Source of the DNA: Streptomyces sp. TG1A-8
GTDB taxonomy: Bacteria > Actinomycetota > Actinomycetes > Streptomycetales > Streptomycetaceae
Assembly (NCBI RefSeq): GCF_030499535.1
Contig: NZ_JASTLB010000004.1
Location: 454,463 to 518,462, forward strand
Direction: 5' to 3'
DNA: 64,000 nucleotides
Each line of letters begins with the position of its first letter. Within the stretch, counting starts at the first letter, position 1. This document shows positions 8,751 to 17,366 of the stretch, one piece after another. The translations under genes and the position numbers were made by a program. The notes beneath the pieces are model-generated. The model saw nothing but the letters and a program-made list of their open reading frames with translations. It was not told the origin of the DNA and ran no database searches.

Positions 8751-10396
8751 CGCTGACGCAACTCGCGAACAAAGCCACCGAGCAGAACATCAAGAGCCTG
8801 CTGCCGTCCGACATCACCCAGGAGCACTTCGCCGCAGACCTCGACTCCCAGCTCGCCATGCGTGCTGCGGAACGACCCGGCTTCATGGCCCCGCCCCGGG
8901 CAGTGAGCGCGGCTGCCGCGGTGACCATCGCGCTGGACGTCCTGGAGCAGCCCGATGTCCACCAGGCGGGAGAGAGGATGCGCGATCTGATCGAAGCGAT
9001 GCGCGACGAGCTCTGGCAGGTCAGTGTCACCAGCATCGACAGCTGGGGACGCGGCCTGAGCCCGGTGCTGAACGCGGTGCACCTGGCAGCACTCGCTCCC
9101 TCGCTGCGGCCCAGCGAACAACTGCGTTGCCGCACGCCATCCCCCATGCCCAGACGCCCGGTGAATACAGACCGGGACACAGCGCGACGAGCACGGAAGA
9201 TCCCCAGCATGTTCTGGCCGTCGTGGACCGTTCGGCTCACTCCGGACGGTGGCACCTACCCGCGCATCCTCGCTCCCGTGATGGCCGCCTGCCTGTTGAT
9301 CATCGACGGCAGGGTCAGTTTCGAAGACGCTGCCCGATACCTGGGCGGGGTCACCGACGGCATCGGTATTTCCCGCGTCCTGCAACGACTCGCCGACCAA
9401 CACCACTGGGCCGACACAATCACAGCTCTCGCCCGACTCGCCGACCACCTCGATGCCGTCGACGTCCCCATCGACTACCAGCGGCGACGCCGCTTGGACT
9501 ACTCCCGTCTGCTGCCGCACGACCGCTGGCAGACCATCTGCCGCTGCACCGGCACGATCCCTGGCGGCGGACGCCGTGAACTCCTCGTCCGTAGTCTGCT
9601 CTTCCAGCGCGTCAGCGGACTGCCTGCGGAGACCGCCCCAGTGCACCACAGTCTTGACGAGGCTGTTTTCCGGGCTGAGGCCGCCCGTTTCGCAGCTTTG
9701 CAGACCCCCGAACTGGCCCACGAGCTGAACAGGGAAGCCGCGATCTTCCTCGCGGAACAGCGCATCCACGATGAGCCCGTGGCCTGGCGGCCGCCCGCCT
9801 CCCTGATGGACTGCCTCGACCTGCCTGGCTCCGACCCAGCACTCATTGACATCCCTCACCTGCACCAACTCGTCCGAAAGTGCAAGAACCCCGTCCGCCA
9901 CGCGGCCCAGATCCTCGGCACCAGCATCGAAGCGGTCCGGCTGGCCCTGGACGAACAGCCCGCCCCCGCGCTCCCGCCGACAAAGAACGTTGCCAGAGCC
10001 ACAGGACGCGTCCGCTTCACAGCCCGTCAGGAACTGCCGAAGGAGTCCTTTACTCGTCTCTACCTCGACGAACACCGCTCGCTCCAGCAGATTGCCACCC
10101 TCACCGGCTTCTCTCGCAGACTGCTGACCGATCTCGCCAAGGAGTACGGCATCCCGATCAGGGACGGCCCCCAGGACTACAGACACCGTGGCAGCATCGA
10201 ACGGGAATGGCTGTTTGAGCAGTACGTTGTCCACCGGCGAACCCTGCCTGACCTTGCCCGCGAGACGGGTATGAGCACTGCGAGCATGGCTCGGTGGGCC
10301 CACACCCACAACTTCCCTCTCCGGCCCCGTGGTGGAGCAAGCCACGACGCTGCCCTCCGAGCCCGCGACCGTGCTCAGTCGCCCCCGCCGTCATGA
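8751..10396 (+). pseudogene. TniQ-like protein, C-terminal portion, start lost to IS21
   Basis: An uninterrupted frame of about 548 codons with no plausible start, because the IS21 end abuts it. It includes WTVRLTPDGGTYPRILAPVM, several HTH-like units (NPVRHAAQILGTSIEAVRLA; RSLQQIATLTGFSRRLLTDLA; RTLPDLARETGMSTASMARWA) and ends at 10396. This resembles the C-terminal DNA-binding part of large actinobacterial TniQ-domain proteins, recognised from general pattern only. A related tail lies at 26649-27290. It may once have been a second target selector for the Tn7-like element at 875-5650. Confidence 0.55.
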
Positions 10397-10445
10397 GCAG
10401 GTGACGACATGGATGCGCTGTCACCGGACGTAGAAGACAGACCCG

Positions 10446-11696
10446 TCACCTTGCGCCGTGCCGTCGAACGGACGGAGACGCAAGTACCACCCCGACCGCG
10501 GCCAGTTGCCACAACACACCGAGCCCGAGGAGCCGGTCTGCCCCTACGACGCCCGACACCGGCCCAGCCAGCGCCAGACCGAGCGGCCCCAGGGCGAAGG
10601 CGCCCAGGCTGTCGAACGCACTGACACGTCCGCGGATCTCGGCGGGGATCTCGCGCTGGATGACGGTCGTCACGAGGGTGTTGCACACCGCTGCCCCGGC
10701 CCCTGCAAGGAGTGCGGCTGCGGCCACCCAACCCAGCGGCAACCGTGCCGCCAACGCTGCCGCCGGGACTGCCCAGCCCGCGGATGCGGCCACGGACCAG
10801 ACGAGTGCCCGGCTGGGGTTCCTGCCGAGCAGTGCCAGGCCGCCGCCTATTGAGCCGATGCCGTACAGGGCCAGCACCAGTCCCCAGGCGCTGGCACCGC
10901 CGAGCCGTTGTTGGGCAAGAGTTGGTCCCAGCACCAGGAACGGTGCCCAGAGGACGAAGTTGAAGAGGCTGATGTGGAGGGTCGTGACCCACAGCCACGT
11001 GCGGGAGGTGAACTCCTTCCAGCCGCGTCCCAGATCGGTGAACAATCCATGGCGGGGCGAGGCCAACTGCGACAGGGGCAGCCCAGCCAAGGCTATGACG
11101 CTCACGCCGTAGCTGACCGCATCGACAGCGACCACGGTGCCCGCATCAGAAACAGCGATGAGCAGACCGGCTAGACCTGGACCTGCGACCGAGGTCACAG
11201 CCTGGGCGATCTGAAGCAGCGAGTTGGCGTCCGCAAGGTCATCTGGCGGAACGAGGCCGGGCACCAGAGCCGTCATACCTGGGCTGAACCCTCCCTCACC
11301 GATTCCGAGGACCACCGCCAGCACGACCACTTCCCAGAGCCTCGCGCTATGGGTGAGTAGCAGTACAGCCAGCGTGCCTTGGGCGGTGAACCGCAGCAGA
11401 TCCGCGGCCAGCATGACTGCACGGGCTCCGAGCCGATCGGTGAACACGCCGCCGAGCAGCAGTACGACCAGCACCGCGAGGATCCGCGCCGCCATCACCA
11501 CGCCGACGGCGTCGACCCCGCCGCCAGGCATCTGCAGCACGGCGAAGGTCGTTCCGATCGTGTTCATCCCGGTGCCGAGTAACGACATGCTCTGGCCGAC
11601 GAGGAAGCGGCGGAACCGGGAGTACCGCAGCGTGCGCAGGCGGTGAGTGGTTGATCGGGGCTTGGATGCAGCGGGCGGGCGAGTGCGAAGCGTCAT
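10446..11696 (-). CDS. MFS efflux transporter
   Basis: Integral membrane transporter of the major facilitator superfamily, about 416 residues with some twelve hydrophobic segments. The first helix region FRRFLVGQSMSLLGTGMNTIG, the loop GGVFTDRLGARAVMLAADL and the mid-protein motif IQREIPAEIRGRVSAFDSLG are typical of the MFS_3 (macrolide-efflux-like) group. Substrate unknown. ATG at 11696 is preceded by GGAGGA at somewhat long spacing; an in-frame ATG at 11717 is the alternative. Divergent from the integrase relic. Confidence 0.85.
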   Translation of the reverse strand: MTLRTRPPAASKPRSTTHRLRTLRYSRFRRFLVGQSMSLLGTGMNTIGTTFAVLQMPGGGVDAVGVVMAARILAVLVVLLLGGVFTDRLGARAVMLAADLLRFTAQGTLAVLLLTHSARLWEVVVLAVVLGIGEGGFSPGMTALVPGLVPPDDLADANSLLQIAQAVTSVAGPGLAGLLIAVSDAGTVVAVDAVSYGVSVIALAGLPLSQLASPRHGLFTDLGRGWKEFTSRTWLWVTTLHISLFNFVLWAPFLVLGPTLAQQRLGGASAWGLVLALYGIGSIGGGLALLGRNPSRALVWSVAASAGWAVPAAALAARLPLGWVAAAALLAGAGAAVCNTLVTTVIQREIPAEIRGRVSAFDSLGAFALGPLGLALAGPVSGVVGADRLLGLGVLWQLAAVGVVLASPSVRRHGAR

Positions 11697-11794
11697 GGAT
11701 CCGCACTGTTCCTCCATGGACCTATTCCCTGCAAGCGTTTCCGGGAAAAAAATCTGAGTCTTTCGCCAGTAATTTTCCTTCCCAATGAATTGGC

Positions 11795-11884
11795 GCAGTA
11801 AATGGCCTCTATTTACTGCAACATGCCTGGTGGTAGGCTCGTTGGAAGAAGGATGGGGCAGACTCCATGGAGTTTATTTACTGC
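11795..11884. promoter_or_regulatory. three copies of an 8-bp operator-like repeat
   Basis: GCAGTAAA at 11795-11802 faces its complement TTTACTGC at 11812-11819 (9-bp gap), and a third TTTACTGC lies at 11877-11884. The surroundings are unusually A+T-rich. The position, between a leftward MFS gene and a rightward integrase-like frame, suggests a control site. Confidence 0.45.
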
Positions 11885-11886
11885 GG

Positions 11887-12789
11887 GTGGCCAGTGTGAT
11901 CCAGTGTGAAACTGACAGTGCCGGCACACCTCGCCCGGCGCCGGTGGAGTACAGCGTCGCCGTTGACTGCTATCTCGCTGCGGCCGATCTCGGCACTTCC
12001 TCCCGCCGCGTCTACCGCATCTCGCTGGCCGGGTGGTCCTGGCCATTGGTCGACCGCCGGGCTCCGACCGGTCGCGAGCGCCGGGGAGCGCACCCACCCG
12101 TCGTTCCGCTTGCCCTGCTCGACGACCCGAAGGCCCAGGAGCGGCTGCAACGGGGACTGACTGATCGCGCCGCCGCTGCCGAACCACGCACGCTGGCCCG
12201 CGAACTGGCCTGCCTTCGAGCCGCTACGGCATGGTGGCTAGCAGAAGGCTGGATCACCGCAGACCCGGCCGCCGGACTGGCACCGCCAGCTCCGTGCCCT
12301 GGACCGATACCGAATGCCTCTGGTGCTTCCACGGCTGCGAGGGTGACTGCCGCCAACCCGGATCGGGCCCACGCTGCCCTCGCCTTGCGGGCTCCGCTCA
12401 GGGAGTTGACTCTGTGGCATCTCCTACATGAGTCGAGAGCCCCCGTCGAACAGGTGCTTGCCCTCGATATCGACGACCTCGACCTACCCGGTCGCCGCAC
12501 CAGGGCGCGCGCGGCAGCATCCCTGAGCTGGGGACGAGGCACGTCACGCCTGTTGCCCATGCTGCTGGCCGGGCGCACCGCGGGGCCGGTGTTCGTTACC
12601 GACCGACGGGCCCCCGCCTCCACACCGGCGGCTGACCGCTGCCCGGTGACCGGCCGAGGACGGCTTTCCTACCGCCGGGCCGCCGAGCTCTTCACAGCCG
12701 CGACCAGACCACTCGATCCAGCCGGCCGCGGCTGGACCCTGCTAGTTCTGCGCGACCGGGCACCCCGGAACAGGTCGGTCCCCCGATGA
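11887..12789 (+). pseudogene. tyrosine-recombinase-like integrase lacking its C-terminus
   Basis: N-terminal core-binding region (YLAAADLGTSSRRVYRISL, RELACLRAATAWWLAEGWI) followed by the start of the catalytic domain (APLRELTLWHLLHESRAPVE, DIDDLDLPGRRT). The expected ending with H-x-x-R, the second His and the Tyr nucleophile is absent: after GRGWTL the frame diverges (LVLRDRAPRNRSVPR) and stops. Start is uncertain: GTG at 11887 or 11896, or ATG at 11785. Most likely a truncated integrase relic. The 200 bp after it hold no recognisable gene. Confidence 0.55.
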
Positions 12790-12995
12790 CGTACCGGCGA
12801 GTTGCCGCTATCCAAGGACTATCGAAGAGCCTGGCTTCTGGGACGTGCAGCGACGAGCTGACCTCAACCTGCGCCCTCAACGCGAGGCCGGTTCCGCCTA
12901 ATCAGCCCAGCACAAGGGCGAGTTGGCGGACCTGTCACCTCATACTGTAGGAGCGGATCACGAACTGCCGCCAACAGTGCGTAACATCCCCTTAG

Positions 12996-14446
12996 TACTC
13001 CAGTACGGTTTCGTGATCTACCCAGCGGATTCGTCGGCGGATCGTCGTCGGTAGTGACTGCGTCGGGCTGTTGCCTGGTGGCGTCTGCGCCAGGCGGACC
13101 AGTGCAGCAGCCTGGCCGCCGACACGGCCAGTGGGTTGAGGAGGGCGCCGAAGAGGCGGCGGATCTCCGGAACGGTCAACGCAATGGGGTCGCTGCTGCG
13201 GGCGAGCTGGTGCGGCTCGGCGGTCCGCTTCGGCGGCGCTGCGCCGGCGGCGAGGGCGGTCAGGAAGGCCAGAGCGAGCATGGCGAGCGTGATGTGCCGG
13301 TGCCAGGAGGTCCAGTGCCTCACCTGGTAGTGGCCGAGTCCGACCTGACCCTTGGCGGCCTGGAAGCACTCCTCGACGCTCCAGCGGATGCCGGCGACGC
13401 GGACCAGTTCGGACAGGGCCACCTTTGTGGGTGACCAGCACAGGGAGAAGGCGAGTTCACCGGTAGTCCGGTTACGTCGGATGAGCAGGTGACGGTGGCA
13501 GTCGGTGCCGATGTGGATCCAGGCCCAGTCGTAGTACCGCGGGCTTTTCGCACCGTTTCTGGCGCTGTGGCGCTGCCAGGCCGTGGCGGGCAGGCGGCCG
13601 GCGACGGTGTCCGCGCGGACGGCGGTGCGGCCGTGGTTGATTCTCACCCGCATCGAGCAAGCGACGGCCAGCACGTAGCCGGTGCCGCGCGCCTCAAGGG
13701 CGGCGCGGAGCTGGGGGTCCTGGCCGTAGGCTTCGTCGCCGGTCACCCAGGACGCGGTGATCCCGGCGTCCAGCGCGGCGGCGATCATCTCCCCGGCCAG
13801 GCGGGGCTTGGTCGTGAACTGGGTGTCCTTGGGGATCCCGGCCGCGTGACGGCGTTCGGGATCGGAGCACCAGGACTGCTCGGGCAGGTAGAGCCGACGG
13901 TCGATCAGGGCCCGTCCACGGCGGGTGGCCAGGGCGAGGAACACGCCGACCTGGGAGTTTTCAATGCGTCCCGCGGTGCCGGTGTACTGCCGCTGCACAC
14001 CGGCCGAGGCCCGGCCCTTCTTCAGAAAGCCGGTCTCGTCGACGACGAGAACGGCGCCGTCGGCGCCAAGGTGTTCGGCGGTGTACGCGCGCAGGTCGTC
14101 GCGGACCGCATCGGCGTCCCAGCGGGCGTAGCGCAGCAGGCGCTGCATCGGCCCGGGTCGGCTGTGGCCGGCCTGTTCGGCCAGCTGCCAGCAGTTCTTG
14201 CGCTCGACGTTCGACAGCAGCCCGAGCAGGTAGGCACGGGCCGCGGCCCGCGGCTCAACTCGTCCGAAGCGGCCCGCGATCCGGGCCATGACCTGGTCGA
14301 ACATCGCCCACCAGCGGGCAGGGTCTACGCTATGGCCCGCGGCCACCGCACGATCTTCAGGAGTCCACACAACCCCGATGATCACGCGGTGGCCGTACCC
14401 GTTCCCAGCCGGGTCCGCGACAAGATCGCGAAACCAGACTGGAGTA
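12996..14446 (-). mobile_element. IS701-family insertion sequence (copy 1), 1451 bp
   Basis: The ends are TACTCCAGTACGG and CCAGACTGGAGTA. It is identical in length and nearly so in sequence to the copy at 30639-32089. Flanks are TTAG (12992-12995) and CTAG (14447-14450). Both fit the YTAR target of this family but they are not identical, so a later rearrangement or mutation at one side is likely. Confidence 0.9.
13018..14385 (-). CDS. IS701-family transposase
   Basis: 455-residue DDE transposase of the IS701 family. Catalytic Asp in VVDETGFLKKGRASAG, Asp in WVTGDEAYGQD, Glu in SVEECFQAAKGQVGLG. GTG start at 14385 lies just inside the IS end. It differs from the 30700-32067 copy at only a couple of residues (for example E/D in KRTAEPHQL). 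Appears complete. Confidence 0.93.
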   Translation of the reverse strand: MIIGVVWTPEDRAVAAGHSVDPARWWAMFDQVMARIAGRFGRVEPRAAARAYLLGLLSNVERKNCWQLAEQAGHSRPGPMQRLLRYARWDADAVRDDLRAYTAEHLGADGAVLVVDETGFLKKGRASAGVQRQYTGTAGRIENSQVGVFLALATRRGRALIDRRLYLPEQSWCSDPERRHAAGIPKDTQFTTKPRLAGEMIAAALDAGITASWVTGDEAYGQDPQLRAALEARGTGYVLAVACSMRVRINHGRTAVRADTVAGRLPATAWQRHSARNGAKSPRYYDWAWIHIGTDCHRHLLIRRNRTTGELAFSLCWSPTKVALSELVRVAGIRWSVEECFQAAKGQVGLGHYQVRHWTSWHRHITLAMLALAFLTALAAGAAPPKRTAEPHQLARSSDPIALTVPEIRRLFGALLNPLAVSAARLLHWSAWRRRHQATARRSHYRRRSADESAG

Positions 14447-14459
14447 CTAGGAGGACAGC

Positions 14460-15689
14460 TTGACCGTGTTCTGCGGCATCGACTGGGCGGAGCACCACCA
14501 CGACGTCGCCATCGTCGACGACACCGGCACCCAGCTCACCAAAGCCCGTATCACCGACGACGCGGCCGGCTACAACAAACTCCTGGACCTCCTGGCCGAA
14601 CACGGCGACAGCCCGCAGACCCCGATACCCGTGGCCATCGAGACCAGTCACGGCCTGCTCGTTGCCGCCCTGCGCACCGGCAGCCGCCAGATCTTCGCGA
14701 TCAATCCGCTCGCCGCGGCCCGCTACCGCGACCGCCATGGCGTCAGCCGCAAGAAGTCCGATCCCGGCGACGCTCTGGTCCTGGCGAACATCCTGCGCAC
14801 GGACATGCACGCCCACCGGCCGCTGCCCGCCGACAGCGAACTCGCCCAGGCCATCGCCGTGCTGGCCCGCGCCCAGCAGGATGCCGTCTGGAGCCGCCAG
14901 CAGGTCGCCAACCAGGTCCGCTCCCTGCTCCGCGAGTACTACCCCGCCGCCCTGCACGCCTTCCAGGGCAAGGAAGGTGGCCTGACCAGGGCAGACGCCC
15001 GAGTGATCCTCTCCCTGGCGCCGACCCCGGCGAAGGCGGCCCGGCTCACCCTCACCCAGATCCGCGCCGCCCTCAAACGTAGCGGACGCACCCGGTCCTT
15101 CGACACCGAGGCCGAACGTCTGCGCAGCGTCTTCCGTGCCGAGTACGCCCACCACCTCCCGGCCGTCGAGGACGCCTTCGGCCAGCAACTACTGGCCCTG
15201 CTCAAGCAGCTGGACGCCACCTGCCAGGCTGCGGACGACCTCGCCACGGCCACCGAAGTCGCCTTCCACCAGCACACAGACAGCGAGATCCTGCTCAGCT
15301 TCCCCGGGCTCGGTCCCCAGCTCGCCGCCCGCGTCCTCGCCGAGATCGGTGACGACCGAACCCGCTTCGCCGACGGCAGAGCACTCAAGTCCTACGCGGG
15401 CTCCGCCCCGATCACCCGCGCATCCGGGAAGAAGCGCTTCGTCGGCCGCCGCTTCGTCAAGAACAACCGGCTCATGCACGCCGGCTTCCTCTGGGCCTTC
15501 TCAGCCCTCTAGGCCTCCCCCGGAGCCAACGCCCACTACCGCCGCCGACGCGAGCACGGAGACTGGCACAACGCCGCCCAGCGCCACCTGCTCAACCGCT
15601 TCCTCGGACAGCTCCACCACTGCCTCCAGACCCGGCAGCACTTCGACGAGCAACACGCCTTCGCACCACTGCTTCACGCCTCCGCTTGA
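14460..15689 (+). pseudogene. IS110-family transposase with an amber codon
   Basis: DEDD transposase of the IS110 family. N-terminal RuvC-like domain: FCGIDWAEHHHDVAIVDD (first Asp), VAIETSHGLL (Glu), HGVSRKKSDPGDALVLA (two Asp). C-terminal Tnp20 domain: LLSFPGLGPQLAARVLAEIG and the Ser-containing KSYAGSAPITRASGKKRF. A TAG at 15510-15512 (codon 351) interrupts WAFSAL-stop-ASPGANAHY; the same frame then continues to a natural end at 15689 (409 codons). Gln is a likely original residue (CAG to TAG). A GGAGGA lies just before the GTG/ATG region, directly after the IS701 end. Confidence 0.85.
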
Positions 15690-15721
15690 CCCGGGCATCG
15701 ACCACAACCGCAGACGGAAAG

Positions 15722-16270
15722 TCACTCAAGGAGGGTGAGTGAACGAAGATCAGCGTCCAGCAGTCGAATCAACTCGCCAACCCGACCGCCCCCACCCGGT
15801 GCCGCCGGGAATCGTTTGAGCACGTCAACGACGACCGGGGTCGCGTGATGCACCGCTCGCTCCAGTTGCTCGGCAGCAACGCTCCGATCGTCACCAGCAA
15901 CGAGTTCGGCCGCCCTGGCTGCATAAGCGGCGGCTCCGAGGATGTGCTTGACCTGGGTGGCCTTGGCCAGAGGATGCAGATAGGCGGCGCCTGCCGCAGA
16001 CATCGCTGCCCACGCTGCCTCGCGCGCAGCCGCAGTGTCCGCACTCTTGGCTGCCTTGAGGGCCGCCGACGCTGTGTCGCGCAGAGTCTTCCCGCGCTCG
16101 CCACCCCGAGCGAATTCCCGCGCGGCACCGACAGCGTCTCGAGGCCGCGAGTCGTCTGGCTGATCGGCCTCGAAGATCTCGAGGGCCATCTCCGCGCACG
16201 CCGCGGCGAACGCGGTGACCTCACGAAGGTCCTGCCTGCTCAGAACGATCTCGCTCGCTTCACCCGTCAT
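15722..16270 (-). CDS. Imm5-like putative immunity protein
   Basis: 182-residue, alanine-rich helical protein without signal peptide. The pattern LREVTAFAAACAEMALEIFE, DDSRPRDAVGAAREFARGG and repeated short Ala helices (AAREAAWAAMSAAGAAYLHP, AAYAARAAEL) resembles the Imm5 family predicted to neutralise polymorphic toxins. No toxin gene is visible beside it, so the assignment rests on pattern alone. ATG at 16270 is preferred over an upstream in-frame start at 16288. Confidence 0.6.
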   Translation of the reverse strand: MTGEASEIVLSRQDLREVTAFAAACAEMALEIFEADQPDDSRPRDAVGAAREFARGGERGKTLRDTASAALKAAKSADTAAAREAAWAAMSAAGAAYLHPLAKATQVKHILGAAAYAARAAELVAGDDRSVAAEQLERAVHHATPVVVDVLKRFPAAPGGGGRVGELIRLLDADLRSLTLLE

Positions 16271-16361
16271 GAGCCCATCTTCGACCACCGCGCCGACCGC
16301 CTTCAGGGCACACCAGGAGGGCAGCTTGACTCCTTAGCCCCCTGAGATGTCTTTCGTGCGC

Positions 16362-16748
16362 TTACGCGGCCAGGGCGTGAGCGGGCGGGGCGGTGTAGGT
16401 GGCGGGGTCGGCCGGGGTTCCGTCGTAGCACTCCAAGCAGGAACCCAGGGTGCGCAAGGGCAGGCAGTGGTGGTAGCGGCGCAGGCATGCCGGGCAGGTG
16501 GTCCGAGCTGCCATGGCCTTGTCGAGGGCGGCTTCCTTGGCGAGGGTCATGGGCCGGATCGGCAGGGCGAGGTCGCGCCGGTAGAGGTAGGCGGGGCGGG
16601 TGCAGGTGCGCTGCGGGCGGGTGGCGCACGCCCGGCACCGCAGGATCGCGATCGGCTCCTGTCCGCCGGGGCGGAGCCGGTCGGCGCGCAGCTGGCGGCG
16701 CGTGGCCAGGCCGGCCGGAGCGGTGCGCCAGTCGTACTCGGAAACCAG
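16362..16748 (-). pseudogene. Streptomyces RRQLR-type zinc-ribbon protein, 5' end lost
   Basis: Frame reading SEYDWRTAPAGLATRRQL, RADRLRPGGQEP, AYLYRRDLALPIRP, then a Cys pattern TCPACLRRYHHC and GSCLECYDG. It matches a family common in Streptomyces accessory regions (function unknown; probable zinc binding by the paired CxxC motifs). No start codon with a binding site exists in frame; translation upstream runs into unrelated sequence at an inverted repeat (16745-16792). Treated as a 5'-truncated gene. Confidence 0.6.
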
Positions 16749-16792
16749 CGGGTTCGCGGATTCTGAAGGTTCACGTGACAGGAACCCGCTGG
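16745..16792. repeat. 11-bp inverted repeat at the broken gene edge
   Basis: CCAGCGGGTTC (16745-16755) and its exact complement GAACCCGCTGG (16782-16792) are separated by 26 bp. They sit exactly where the RRQLR gene loses homology, so this may be an excision scar, recombination site or operator. Confidence 0.45.
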
Positions 16793-16883
16793 TGGGGTGT
16801 GGGTTCTGGAGTGGGGAGGCACGCGGGTTCAGTCGCGACGTGTCAGGCAAGATGAGGCTCCAATCGGTTGGGGAGGGCTCGGG

Positions 16884-17366
16884 GTGGGTTACGAATTGCA
16901 GGCGGTCATCGCGAGTGACGAGGTGCTGCGCATCGCGTCGCGCGAGGTTCCTGGAGCCCAAGTGGTGCCTCTTGGCCAGGGCCTGTCGCTGATGCCGATG
17001 ACCGATGAGGTCTTCGATGCCGTCACGGACGGCAGCGACGGACGAGACCTGGGGTTCTGGCGGCTGCCAGGGGGCTTCGACACGCTGCTGGCTCAGTGGT
17101 CTGCTGCGGGGCCGATCGCCTATGTGGAGGCCGAATACTTCGGCGGAGTCGGCGAGCAACGAGCCGCTGTCTGGGCTGACGGCGCGCTGGCACTGGGGCC
17201 GCTGGATGAGCCGACGAAGAAGCGGTTCTCGCGAGCAGTCAGCCCCATCTCCCAGGCCCTGCGGCGGCTGGGCGCCCGAAGGAGTCTGGGCGAGGACGAA
17301 TACGAGGCCGTGGGGCTGGGCCGCCATCGCAGCAACGAGGACTGGATTTCGTCCAGCGCCTGCTAG
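16884..17366 (+). CDS. hypothetical protein, conserved in Streptomyces accessory DNA
   Basis: 160-residue soluble protein starting at GTG 16884 with GGGAGG seven bases upstream. Recognisable blocks are VGYELQAVIASDEVLRIAS, VVPLGQGLSLMPMTDE, GFWRLPGGFD, YVEAEYFGG and AAVWADGALALGPL. I know the pattern from hypothetical proteins of streptomycetes but not a function. Its stop overlaps the convergent recombinase stop by four bases. Confidence 0.65.
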   Translation: MGYELQAVIASDEVLRIASREVPGAQVVPLGQGLSLMPMTDEVFDAVTDGSDGRDLGFWRLPGGFDTLLAQWSAAGPIAYVEAEYFGGVGEQRAAVWADGALALGPLDEPTKKRFSRAVSPISQALRRLGARRSLGEDEYEAVGLGRHRSNEDWISSSAC

